A DNA stretch of 6,337 nt, from NCBI GenBank assembly GCA_947594085.1, contig CANQEB010000148.1, positions 1 to 6,337 of the forward strand, in the 5' to 3' direction. The notes beneath the pieces were generated by a model. It saw only the letters and a program-made list of their open reading frames with translations. It was not told the origin of the DNA and did not search any database. Both the position numbers and the translations under genes were made by a program. Below, in pieces: positions 1-6,060 of this stretch. This DNA is from an uncultured Lachnospiraceae bacterium (GTDB lineage: Bacteria > Bacillota > Clostridia > Lachnospirales > Lachnospiraceae). Numbering within the stretch: position 1 is the first letter of the stretch; each line of letters opens with the position of its first letter.

Positions 1-1310
1 AAAAACTACGGCGCGGAGGGTGCGAGACGACGATCTATACCTACGATCTCAGCGACCGGGAGCATCCGGCGCTTGTCGGCACGGTCACTCAGGACGGCTC
101 CTACGAGGATTCCCGCAAGAACGGCTCTTATATTTATCTGTTTACCTGCTACCGCCCGACGATCGGGGAGACATACGACGAGAGCGCAATCGTCCCGAGG
201 ATCAACAAGACACAGCTTCCCGCGGATGATTTCTATGTGCCGAAGAAGCTTCACGACAGCTCTTACCTCGTGATTTCCTCGATGGACACGAAGACACCGG
301 ATACAACGCTTGACAGCAAGATCCTCGTCTCCGGAGCTACGGACTACTATGTCAGCCTGGAAAACATTTATATTGCCAATGAACACTACAACGGCAGCTA
401 CTCAACCTCCACCACTGAGCTCGTCAAGTTCCACTATGAAGACGGCACGATCACTGGAGCGGCCGCGGGCGTCGTCAAGGGCACTCTCAACGACTCTTTC
501 TCGCTGAACGAGTACAACGGGATGCTCCGCGTCGTCACCACCTACGAGGGCGATGCTTTCAGCGGTGTGCGCGAGTTTGTCGGAGATCTTCTGAACACCT
601 ATTACGAGGATAACTGGATCGAGCACAACGCGCTGTATGTGCTGGACGAGAACCTGCAGACCGTCGGCTACATCGGCGATCTCGCGGAGGGCGAGACGAT
701 CCGCTCCGCCCGCTTCTTCGGCGACACCGGATATTTCGTCACCTTCCGCCAGACCGACCCGCTGTTCTCCGTCGACCTCTCCGACCCGGCGAACCCGAAG
801 ATCCTGGGCGAGCTGAAGATTGACGGCTTCTCCTCCTACCTGCATTTTTACGGCGAGAACCTGCTGCTCGGCATCGGCTACGAGGCGGACGAGGAGACCG
901 GCATCACGAGCGGACTGAAGCTCTCGATGTTCGATATCTCCGATCCGACCGACGTGAAAGAAGTGAACCGCTACACGATCCCCGGCGTCACCTGGTGCCC
1001 GGCGATCGAGGACTACAAGGCGATCATGGTCTCACCGGAAAAGAATCTCTTCGGCTTTTTCTGCGACGACCGCTACCTGCTCTTCTCCTACGACGCCGAA
1101 ACCGGCTTCACCCGCGAGCTGCTCTACGACTTCTTCGCGGATGGCTTCTCAAACGCGGCTGAGTACAACAATCTGCGCGGCCTCTACATCGGGGACGGCT
1201 TCTATCTCGCGGGCGACGCGTTCGTAATCACGTTCGATATGGAAAATGGCTTTGAGAAGGCGGCGGTGCTGCCGTTGGATCAGACAGAGGAAGAGACTGA
1301 ATCGAATTGA
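1..1310 (+). CDS. Beta-propeller domain protein, 3' part (5' end outside window)
   Basis: This is the C-terminal 435 residues of a larger protein; the reading frame is open from base 3 and continues upstream out of the window. The GTG at 237 is an internal valine codon, not a start, because the frame before it already encodes family-like sequence (IYTYDLSDREHPALVGTV, followed by a GSYEDSRKNG-type stretch). The pattern of 'YDLSD..HPALVG', 'FSVDLSDPANPKILGELKI' and 'LSMFDISDPTDVKEV' is a repeated propeller-blade motif of the form (V/F)DISDP..P..(L/V)G, as in the secreted bacterial beta-propeller family (Pfam Beta_propel, PF09826). Members are usually extracytoplasmic with an N-terminal membrane anchor, which would lie outside this window. 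No catalytic motif is visible, so the function is unknown; a binding or scaffold role is only inference. The tail is acidic (EEETESN) and ends in TGA. A hairpin terminator follows nine bases later, so it is the last gene of its transcript. Confidence 0.85.
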   Translation, partial: KLRRGGCETTIYTYDLSDREHPALVGTVTQDGSYEDSRKNGSYIYLFTCYRPTIGETYDESAIVPRINKTQLPADDFYVPKKLHDSSYLVISSMDTKTPDTTLDSKILVSGATDYYVSLENIYIANEHYNGSYSTSTTELVKFHYEDGTITGAAAGVVKGTLNDSFSLNEYNGMLRVVTTYEGDAFSGVREFVGDLLNTYYEDNWIEHNALYVLDENLQTVGYIGDLAEGETIRSARFFGDTGYFVTFRQTDPLFSVDLSDPANPKILGELKIDGFSSYLHFYGENLLLGIGYEADEETGITSGLKLSMFDISDPTDVKEVNRYTIPGVTWCPAIEDYKAIMVSPEKNLFGFFCDDRYLLFSYDAETGFTRELLYDFFADGFSNAAEYNNLRGLYIGDGFYLAGDAFVITFDMENGFEKAAVLPLDQTEEETESN

Positions 1311-1318
1311 CAGCAAAA

Positions 1319-1363
1319 GCAAAACAATCGGTTGGATTGATCTGTTCCGGCCGGTTGTTTTGT
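1319..1363. terminator. Probable bidirectional intrinsic terminator
   Basis: Bases 1321-1331 (AAAACAATCGG) pair with 1351-1361 (CCGGTTGTTTT) through 11 positions with a single G-T wobble; C1320-G1362 extends the stem. The loop is 19 nt. The descending arm on the + strand ends in TTTT. On the - strand the stem is followed by CTTTTGC, so both strands have a T-rich exit. It lies between the stop codons of the convergent beta-propeller gene (1310) and the ATPase gene (1414), where a shared terminator is expected. The T-runs are short, so efficiency is uncertain. Confidence 0.65.
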
Positions 1364-1378
1364 GCGCAGACCTGCGCA
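1363..1378. repeat. Short GC-rich perfect inverted repeat
   Basis: TGCGCAG (1363-1369) and CTGCGCA (1372-1378) are perfect reverse complements separated by only AC. For the minus-strand ATPase transcript this hairpin comes first, immediately ahead of the 1319-1363 stem, and may help pausing or protect the 3' end. It has no T-run of its own, so it is not a complete terminator. Confidence 0.5.
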
Positions 1379-1413
1379 GGGTGTATTGCTGCTGCCGGTC
1401 CCACCTGCTATTA

Positions 1414-2706
1414 TCAAATACAGAACACCGCGTACAGCGGCACGAACTTAATCCCGTTCATCATGCCGAAATTTCTGCCTGATACACGGATGCTGTATGT
1501 CGGACTGTACTTTTCCTGATATACAGACAAGCTTTTTGACTTCACATGATCTCCGGCCTTGCACTCGATCGGAACTACTTGTCCGTCCCGCACGATTAGG
1601 AAATCCACCTCCGCAGTTCCCTCAGATTCCCAGTAAAACAGCTCATATCCATTCGCCTTCAGCGCACACGCCACATAGTTTTCGGCAAAGATCCCCCGGA
1701 ATCGCTCGCTTTGTACATGAAGGAGGCTTTCCAATGTCATCCCTGTACGGGCAGCCAACAATCCGGTATCACTGTAATACAGCTTAAACGCCGACAACTC
1801 CATATAAGCCGCCGGAGGCATAAACCCCTGTGTGCATCGACTGCATTTGTTCACAATCCCCGCCCGGATCAGCCAGTCGATCGAGGTGCCGTACTGTGAC
1901 GCTCTTGCACCGGAGCGAATCAGCTTATATTGGAATTTTTTATTCTCCTTCGCAAGCTGGCTCGGAAGAGAATCGTAAGCTTCGAATATTTTGACTGTCT
2001 CCGCCGGATCCGCATATTTTGCCATATCTGCCACATAAGAGTTGAAAATCATTTGCCTGATCTCATACTGCGCGATCGTCGGATTTGCAGAAATATCAGC
2101 CAGCACAGCCGCCGGCATCCCACCCACAATACAGTAATTCTCATACTCGCGCATTGCTTCCTGATGCAGCGCCTCTTCCATTACTCGATCTTTCTCAAAA
2201 TGCGCACGTATCTGCTCCGCCAGAGGTTCCTTGCCTTTCGCCCACAGGTACTCCTCAAAATCCATCGGATACACGGTGAGCATTCTGACCTTGCCTACCG
2301 GAAAAGAAAACCGCTGACGATTCAGCGCCACGCCCAGAAGACTTCCGGCCGCAATGATATGGTATTCTGAGGCTTCTTCCGCAAAATATTTCAATGAAGT
2401 CAGCGCCCGTTCACACAGCTGAATCTCATCAAAGACAATAAGCGTCTGGTCTGGAATAATCTTTACATGAAAATATCGCTCCAAAGCTGCTACGACCGCT
2501 TCCGCCCTGATTTCCGTCTCAAAATAACTTCCTATCTGTGAATCTTCCTCAAAATTCACATAAACCATATTTTGAAACTCATCCCGGCCCAGTTCCTTCA
2601 TCACATAGGTTTTCCCTACCTGTCTGGCTCCATATAAAAGCAACGGAAGACGATTTTCTGTTTCTCTTCTCCACCTTAGCATGTCTTCCTGTATTTTTCT
2701 TCTCAT
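1414..2706 (-). CDS. ATP-binding protein, AAA_14 ATPase with C-terminal DUF4143
   Basis: A 430-residue cytosolic P-loop ATPase. Walker A is GARQVGKT at about residues 26-33, Walker B is LIVFDE at 89-94, and a sensor-like AAGS follows at 119-122. This is the usual layout of the AAA_14 (PF13173) plus DUF4143 (PF13635) family, and the length is typical. The C-terminal domain has spaced acidic and lysine residues (E342 in FAENYV, D368 in EVDF, E381 and K383 in IECKAG) that resemble a PD-(D/E)XK nuclease fold; activity is not established for the family. The biological role is unknown; relatives are common, often multi-copy accessory genes. The start at 2706 (MRRKIQEDM) is preferred because GGGGG lies 5 nt upstream. 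An in-frame ATG at 2751 sits inside the promoter spacer and cannot be transcribed from it. The gene is visibly more A/T-rich than its neighbours and stands alone between a promoter and a terminator, which suggests acquisition as a single cassette. Confidence 0.88.
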   Translation of the reverse strand: MRRKIQEDMLRWRRETENRLPLLLYGARQVGKTYVMKELGRDEFQNMVYVNFEEDSQIGSYFETEIRAEAVVAALERYFHVKIIPDQTLIVFDEIQLCERALTSLKYFAEEASEYHIIAAGSLLGVALNRQRFSFPVGKVRMLTVYPMDFEEYLWAKGKEPLAEQIRAHFEKDRVMEEALHQEAMREYENYCIVGGMPAAVLADISANPTIAQYEIRQMIFNSYVADMAKYADPAETVKIFEAYDSLPSQLAKENKKFQYKLIRSGARASQYGTSIDWLIRAGIVNKCSRCTQGFMPPAAYMELSAFKLYYSDTGLLAARTGMTLESLLHVQSERFRGIFAENYVACALKANGYELFYWESEGTAEVDFLIVRDGQVVPIECKAGDHVKSKSLSVYQEKYSPTYSIRVSGRNFGMMNGIKFVPLYAVFCI

Positions 2707-2711
2707 AGAAA

Positions 2712-2716
2712 CCCCC
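2712..2716 (-). promoter_or_regulatory. Ribosome binding site deciding the ATPase start
   Basis: The message reads GGGGGTTTCT directly before the ATG at 2706. A G-run at 5 nt spacing is an imperfect but usable Shine-Dalgarno sequence. The alternative ATG codons at 2718 and 2751 have no comparable sequence before them. Confidence 0.55.
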
Positions 2717-2739
2717 ATACGCCGTGATTTTCTATCAAA

Positions 2740-2768
2740 ATTATAGCGCATGAGGGCCTATATGTCAA
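2740..2768 (-). promoter_or_regulatory. Consensus housekeeping sigma promoter for the ATPase gene
   Basis: On the - strand, TTGACA (2768-2763) and TATAAT (2745-2740) are both perfect matches to the sigma-70/sigma-A consensus and are separated by exactly 17 nt. The sequence just upstream of the -35 is A/T-rich with A-tracts, like an UP element. Transcription should begin near 2733-2735, giving a leader of just under 30 nt that contains the GGGGG ribosome binding site before the ATG at 2706. Confidence 0.85.
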
Positions 2769-2785
2769 TATTAATGTTTCTTTTT

Positions 2786-2809
2786 ACATTTTTTCGTTCG
2801 TAAAAATGT
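2786..2809. repeat. A/T-rich inverted repeat upstream of the ATPase promoter
   Basis: ACATTTTT (2786-2793) and AAAAATGT (2802-2809) are perfect reverse complements around an 8-nt centre. It lies 17 bp upstream of the -35 box and about 50 bp beyond the stop codon of the esterase gene. It could be a regulator binding site, part of an UP element, or a weak terminator: on the + strand it is followed by T-rich sequence, but no + gene ends here. The stem contains only one G-C pair, so RNA folding would be weak. The stretch 2769-2859 otherwise shows no gene and no clear intrinsic terminator for the esterase operon. Confidence 0.45.
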
Positions 2810-2859
2810 TTTCATTTACATTTCTTATTTCCGACACGATAAACGAAACTTCGCGCGGA

Positions 2860-3822
2860 TCACTCGGCCTTCCTATGTCTCCGGAAGAACTCGCACTCCT
2901 CATTGTTGCACTTCTTCGCGTACTCGCTGCGGATGTCACAGTGGAACACGTGCCCCGGCTTCGTCTCTTCATCGCCGTAAATGTGCAGTTCCGCCTCGAT
3001 ACCCTTCTCCACCAGAAAATCTGCCATCGGCTGCGCGCACTTCAACAGGAAGTCCCCGGTCGAACTCATGACAAAGGCCGGCGGGAACGTTTCTGTGATA
3101 TGCCCAAGAATATCCAGCTGTTCCTCAAATTGCTGATAATCCTTTCCGGCGTAACACACGATCAAATCCTTTCCAAAATCATTCATATCGTATACGCCGC
3201 AATTGAGCGCGGTCGCCCGCAGCGTGAATTCCGGGATGTCCAAGTCGAGAAGCGCCGCGTACTCCGGATTCGTCACCGCCGCGCTGTACTGGGCGTTCAG
3301 ATGTCCGCCCGCGGAATCGCCGACAAAGAAAATGTTCTCCGTGTCAATATGGTATTTCTCCGCATGCGCGCAGACATAGCGCAGCACCGCGTTCGTGTCT
3401 TCGATCTGCGCCGGATAGCGGTTCTCAGGCGCGACCCGATAGGAGAAATTGACAACTGCAAACCCGCGCTGCGCGAGGTTCATGCAGTAATATTGGTACA
3501 CGCTCTTATCCCCGTAGACATAGCCGCCACCGTGGATACTGACAATCGTCGGCAGGGTTCCTTCCGTGCCCTTCGGATAATAGATATCCATCGTCTGAAG
3601 TCTGTGCTCTCCGTATCTCAGGTCGTCCACACGTGTGATATCCGCCGGTGTATAAAGTCCGGCATCCCGTTTCTTATCGGAACGAGCGAACTGGAACCTA
3701 GTCTTCCACGCCAGCATATAAGGCTCAAATTTCGGAATGATGATCGGCCCCAGCACCGCGCCGACTCCTGCTGCTGTCACCAGTCTGCCAACGCTTGACT
3801 TCTGTCTCTTCTTTTTTCCCAT
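2860..3822 (-). CDS. Alpha/beta hydrolase, HSL-family esterase
   Basis: A 320-residue predicted carboxylic-ester hydrolase of the hormone-sensitive-lipase group (Abhydrolase_3). The oxyanion-hole motif HGGG is at about 97-100, the nucleophile elbow GDSAGG at 168-173 (Ser170), the acid is probably Asp257 in STGD, and the catalytic His is probably His291 in PGHVF, so the triad appears complete. The N-terminus is basic (MGKKKRQK) and followed by a Gly/Ala/Ile-rich stretch at about 13-30 that could be a weak membrane anchor; no cleavable signal peptide is evident. The start at 3822 is chosen because an ideal AAGGAGGA precedes it; an in-frame ATG at 3846 lies upstream of that site. It follows the other hydrolase gene after 133 bp. 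I see no good promoter in the gap, so it is probably read through from upstream. The substrate is unknown; short-chain acyl esters are typical for the family. Confidence 0.88.
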   Translation of the reverse strand: MGKKKRQKSSVGRLVTAAGVGAVLGPIIIPKFEPYMLAWKTRFQFARSDKKRDAGLYTPADITRVDDLRYGEHRLQTMDIYYPKGTEGTLPTIVSIHGGGYVYGDKSVYQYYCMNLAQRGFAVVNFSYRVAPENRYPAQIEDTNAVLRYVCAHAEKYHIDTENIFFVGDSAGGHLNAQYSAAVTNPEYAALLDLDIPEFTLRATALNCGVYDMNDFGKDLIVCYAGKDYQQFEEQLDILGHITETFPPAFVMSSTGDFLLKCAQPMADFLVEKGIEAELHIYGDEETKPGHVFHCDIRSEYAKKCNNEECEFFRRHRKAE

Positions 3823-3830
3823 ATGATCCG

Positions 3831-3838
3831 TCCTCCTT
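3831..3838 (-). promoter_or_regulatory. Strong ribosome binding site deciding the esterase start
   Basis: AAGGAGGA lies 8 nt before the ATG at 3822 and so selects that codon. The upstream in-frame ATG at 3846 has only an A-rich sequence before it and would place this Shine-Dalgarno sequence inside the coding region. Confidence 0.8.
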
Positions 3839-3955
3839 CGATTCATTATCTTTTTATGTTATATACGCCGCACCCGGCATTCCCTTTCATTGTTCCGTCA
3901 GGCATCCATCCCGTATATCGAATGTGCAGTCTTCACTGCTGCATCTCTACAATCC

Positions 3956-4894
3956 TCACCTCAACAGCTCACTTTTCTCCATCCATGCGAAGACGTCCTC
4001 GTACACCTGCTCCTTGTCCAGCTCGTTCAGGATTTCATGCCGATCTTTCGGATACAATTTGCACTCCACGCGTTCCATCCCAAGCTTTTGGAATTTTCGC
4101 GCTACACTCTGCACGCCCTTCCCGAAATTCCCGACCGGATCCTCCTCGCCGGCGATGAACAGCACCGGCAGCTTCTTCGGCATCTGCCGCAGGTTTTCGT
4201 CGCGGAGAATTTTAGAAATGCCAAGAAACATATTGTAATAACCATTCACCGTAAACGCAAACCCGCACATTGTATCCTGAATATACGCATCGACGACCGC
4301 CTCATCCCGGCACAACCAGTCACAGTCCGTGCGCTGCGGCTTGAATTTCGCATTGTAGCTGCCGAATGTCAGAAAACGCAGCAGACGGCTTCTATGCCTC
4401 CAGCCGAAAAGCTTCGCCTCCACCCTGCTGACTGTCATTCCCATCCGCACCGCAGCCATCGGCTGGTCTCCGGTTCCGCAAATCACCGCACCGTCAAGTC
4501 CTGCTCCATGCTCGCACAGGTACTGTCTGGCAAGAAACGAACCCATGCTGTGCCCGAACAATACATATGGGACATCGGGGCAGCGCTCCTTCACCAGCTG
4601 ATACACCCGGCGAATGTTCTGGATCATGATCCGGTTGCCATCTTCCTCAGCAAAATATCCATAATCTTCCTCAGACGCCGCGGTTTTGCCGTGACCGAGG
4701 TGGTCGTGTCCCACCACCAGAATTCCTCTTCCTGCCAGATACTCCGCGAACGCGCGGTATCGTTCGATATGTTCCGACATCCCGTGCAGGATCTGTACAA
4801 CGGCTCGCGCCTTGCCCTCCGGGATCCAGCACATCCCATGATTTTCAATCATGCCGCCCTCTGTTGTAAAATGAAAATGCTCCTCACGAATCAT
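3956..4894 (-). CDS. Alpha/beta hydrolase, lysophospholipase / monoacylglycerol lipase type
   Basis: A 312-residue serine hydrolase of the Hydrolase_4 (serine aminopeptidase S33-like) family to which bacterial lysophospholipases and monoacylglycerol lipases belong. The oxyanion motif HGMSEH is at 37-42, followed by the family-typical VGHDHLGHG at 61-69. The nucleophile elbow GHSMG is at 114-118 (Ser116), the acid is Asp252 in GEEDPVG and the base His286 in DRHEILNE, so the triad is complete. The region between about residues 140 and 225 would form the lid that sets substrate choice. No signal peptide is seen, so it probably acts in the cytosol on lipid monoesters. The start has AGGAGGT 5 nt upstream, and the stop codon of the preceding 21-aa ORF lies in that site, suggesting coupled translation. 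Family assignment is firm; the exact substrate is not, and annotation as 'lysophospholipase' by family alone can be wrong. Confidence 0.88.
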   Translation of the reverse strand: MIREEHFHFTTEGGMIENHGMCWIPEGKARAVVQILHGMSEHIERYRAFAEYLAGRGILVVGHDHLGHGKTAASEEDYGYFAEEDGNRIMIQNIRRVYQLVKERCPDVPYVLFGHSMGSFLARQYLCEHGAGLDGAVICGTGDQPMAAVRMGMTVSRVEAKLFGWRHRSRLLRFLTFGSYNAKFKPQRTDCDWLCRDEAVVDAYIQDTMCGFAFTVNGYYNMFLGISKILRDENLRQMPKKLPVLFIAGEEDPVGNFGKGVQSVARKFQKLGMERVECKLYPKDRHEILNELDKEQVYEDVFAWMEKSELLR

Positions 4895-4899
4895 CCCGC

Positions 4900-4906
4900 A
4901 CCTCCT
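4900..4906 (-). promoter_or_regulatory. Ribosome binding site of the lipase gene, overlapped by an upstream stop codon
   Basis: AGGAGGT lies 5 nt before the ATG at 4894. The TAG that ends the upstream 21-codon ORF occupies 4907-4905, so a ribosome finishing the small ORF would stop on this site, an arrangement typical of translational coupling. Confidence 0.75.
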
Positions 4907-4970
4907 ACCATTCTTTTATATCGAATTTTCCCATATTGTCATCTAGAAAATTTGCCTCTTCAAGCGGCAT
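4905..4970 (-). CDS. Putative small protein, 21 aa, between rsmA and the lipase gene
   Basis: An ATG-started frame of 21 codons ending in TAG. The peptide starts MPLEEANFLD and ends GKFDIKEW; it is acidic in its first half, has no membrane segment, no cysteine and no motif I recognise. The evidence for translation is positional: GGAGGAGGA lies 6 nt before the ATG, the ORF starts 24 nt after the rsmA stop, and its stop codon is embedded in the ribosome binding site of the next gene. A non-coding gap would not be expected to carry two full Shine-Dalgarno sequences in the same strand. It may be a functional small protein, or a short translated leader that delivers ribosomes to the lipase start. 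No amino acid run suggests attenuation. The frame differs from that of the lipase, so it is not a missed N-terminal extension. Confidence 0.55.
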   Translation of the reverse strand: MPLEEANFLDDNMGKFDIKEW

Positions 4971-4976
4971 ATGCGG

Positions 4977-4985
4977 TCCTCCTCC
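4977..4985 (-). promoter_or_regulatory. Strong ribosome binding site of the 21-aa ORF
   Basis: GGAGGAGGA at a 6-nt distance from the ATG at 4970. It is too far (over 80 nt) from the lipase start to serve that gene, so its presence is the main argument that the small ORF is translated. Confidence 0.7.
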
Positions 4986-4994
4986 AGCGTCTCG

Positions 4995-5855
4995 TCACTC
5001 CCCCAGCGCATCGGAAAGCGCCGCGAACTGCGCAAGCGTCAGCGTCTCGCCGCGCACGTTCTCCGAAAGCCCGGTCTGCTCAAATGCCCGCTGGATCTCC
5101 TCACGGCCGAGCGGAAGCTCAGGCGCATTTTTCAGCCCGTTCAGCAACGTCTTTCGCCGCTGGTTGAATGACGCCCGAATCAATGCGAACATCAGCCGCT
5201 CATCCTTCACCTGCACTGGCGGCTGGGGATATCGTTTCAGCCGGATCACTGCGCTCCCGACATTCGGTCGCGGGATAAAGCAGTTCGGCGGAACGTTCGC
5301 CGCCAGATACGGCTGCGCGTAGTACTGCACTGCAAGCGAGAGCGCCCCATAATCCTTCGTCCCCGGCTCGGCCTGCATCCGCTGCGCGACCTCCTTCTGC
5401 ACCATCACCGTGATGCTGTCCACCGGCACCTGGCTCTCAAACAGACCCATAATAATCGGCGTCGTGATATAATACGGCAGATTCGCGACCACCTTGATCG
5501 GCTGCCCGCCGTTCTTCTCCCGCGCGATCGCCGCAATGTCCGTCTTCAGCACATCCTGATTGAGAATTGTAATGTTGTCGTAATCCGCCAACGTCTCATG
5601 CAGGATCGGAATCAACTTGCGGTCGATCTCGACCGCTGTCACCTCGCGCGCGGCCTCCGCCAGAGCCTGCGTCATCGTCCCGATGCCTGGCCCGATCTCC
5701 AGCACGAAATCATCCTTCGTAATCTCGGCCGCCGCAATGATCTTGTCTAACACGTGCGGATCAATCAGGAAATTCTGGCCGAACTTTTTCTGGAAGTCGA
5801 AGCCGTGCTTCTGGATCACTTCAATTGTCTTCTGCGGGTTGGAAAGCTTGTCCAT
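4995..5855 (-). CDS. rsmA: 16S rRNA (adenine(1518)-N(6)/adenine(1519)-N(6))-dimethyltransferase
   Basis: Dimethylates two adjacent adenines in the 3'-terminal helix 45 loop of 16S rRNA using S-adenosylmethionine, a late checkpoint in small-subunit assembly (also called KsgA). The protein is 286 residues, normal for the family. Visible motifs: FGQNFL at 25-30, the SAM-binding EIGPGIG at 53-59, AVEID at 74-78 contacting the SAM ribose, Asp101 in NQDVL near the adenine, and the catalytic NLPY at 125-128. The C-terminal domain has FIPRPNVGSAV near 193-203 and FNQRRKTLLNGL near 230-241, both family hallmarks. The start at 5855 is supported by GGAG 5 nt upstream and by conservation of residues from the beginning. 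It follows tatD, as in many Bacillota, but with a 200-bp palindromic element in between instead of rnmV. The stop TGA is followed closely by the 21-aa ORF and the lipase gene. Confidence 0.97.
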   Translation of the reverse strand: MDKLSNPQKTIEVIQKHGFDFQKKFGQNFLIDPHVLDKIIAAAEITKDDFVLEIGPGIGTMTQALAEAAREVTAVEIDRKLIPILHETLADYDNITILNQDVLKTDIAAIAREKNGGQPIKVVANLPYYITTPIIMGLFESQVPVDSITVMVQKEVAQRMQAEPGTKDYGALSLAVQYYAQPYLAANVPPNCFIPRPNVGSAVIRLKRYPQPPVQVKDERLMFALIRASFNQRRKTLLNGLKNAPELPLGREEIQRAFEQTGLSENVRGETLTLAQFAALSDALGE

Positions 5856-5942
5856 ATAATCTCCGTTTCTATTATGTCAAATTCGTGTTTAAGTTCACCA
5901 GACTCGAACGCCGGCAAGGGTTTGCAATGTCAGGGCAGACCC

Positions 5943-5960
5943 GCTCGCGCTTAATCGAGC
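5943..5960. repeat. Internal hairpin 1 of the palindromic element
   Basis: GCTCG (5943-5947) and CGAGC (5956-5960) form a 5-bp stem with an 8-nt loop. The module through 5962 resembles 5981-5999 as a direct repeat (GCTYGCGCTYA...AGCAC). Confidence 0.45.
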
Positions 5961-5966
5961 ACGCAG

Positions 5967-6001
5967 CGGTGCATAAGTTCGCTTGCGCTCACCAAGCACC
6001 G
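5967..6001. repeat. Internal hairpin 2 of the palindromic element
   Basis: CGGTGC (5967-5972) pairs with GCACCG (5996-6001). Within the loop, GCTTG (5981-5985) and CAAGC (5993-5997) form an alternative 5-bp stem with a 7-nt loop that is the counterpart of hairpin 1. The two pairings overlap at 5996-5997, so they cannot both form fully. Confidence 0.45.
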
Positions 6002-6024
6002 GCGGCCCTCAATGATCTGCCCCT

Positions 6025-6060
6025 GACACAGCAAGCCCCTTTGCCGGGCTGTGCTGTGTC
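6025..6060. repeat. Strong hairpin near the tatD end of the element
   Basis: GACACAGCA (6025-6033) and TGCTGTGTC (6052-6060) are a perfect 9-bp inverted repeat. AGCCC (6034-6038) and GGGCT (6046-6050) continue the stem after one bulged base (6051), leaving a 7-nt loop. This is 14 bp of stem in 36 nt, the most stable local structure in the window. Neither strand has a T-run after it, so it is not a normal intrinsic terminator, though it may slow or stabilise tatD messages. Part of it competes with the long-range arm 5911-5939. Confidence 0.65.

Noticed and set aside
237..237. GTG as the start of the beta-propeller gene
   Set aside because: The frame is open to the left edge and encodes family-typical sequence before this codon, so the GTG is an internal valine.
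402..845. 147-codon open frame on the - strand
   Set aside because: It is antisense to the beta-propeller coding region and shows no family resemblance.
2806..3798. 330-codon open frame on the + strand
   Set aside because: It is antisense to the esterase, whose catalytic motifs are complete. The predicted peptide has no recognisable domain, and the frame is open because of the GC-rich codon use of the opposite strand.
3846..3890. 14-codon ORF on the - strand upstream of the esterase, ending in TAATG with an in-frame esterase ATG
   Set aside because: It has only a weak GGA before its ATG, and the overlapping ATG at 3846 is not the preferred esterase start because the strong Shine-Dalgarno sequence lies downstream of it.
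3911..3940. Short GCAGT/ACTGC hairpin between the lipase and esterase genes
   Set aside because: Only 5 bp of stem with no T-run after it; too weak to be called a terminator. The 133-bp gap shows nothing else I can support.
3890..5167. 425-codon open frame on the + strand
   Set aside because: It runs antisense across the lipase gene, the small ORF and the end of rsmA, has no domain, and is rich in His, Pro, Ser and Arg as expected for a shadow frame.
5871..5880. TTGACA and the extended -10-like TGACATAAT before rsmA on the - strand
   Set aside because: The two motifs overlap each other, no -10 lies 17 nt after TTGACA, and a start from the extended -10 would leave only about 12 nt before the ATG. 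Read-through from tatD is simpler, although a weak promoter is not excluded.
5887..5920. tRNA T-arm-like sequence (GTTCGAGTC on the - strand)
   Set aside because: The flanking bases do not form a proper 5-bp T stem, and no anticodon arm, D arm or acceptor stem can be placed around it.
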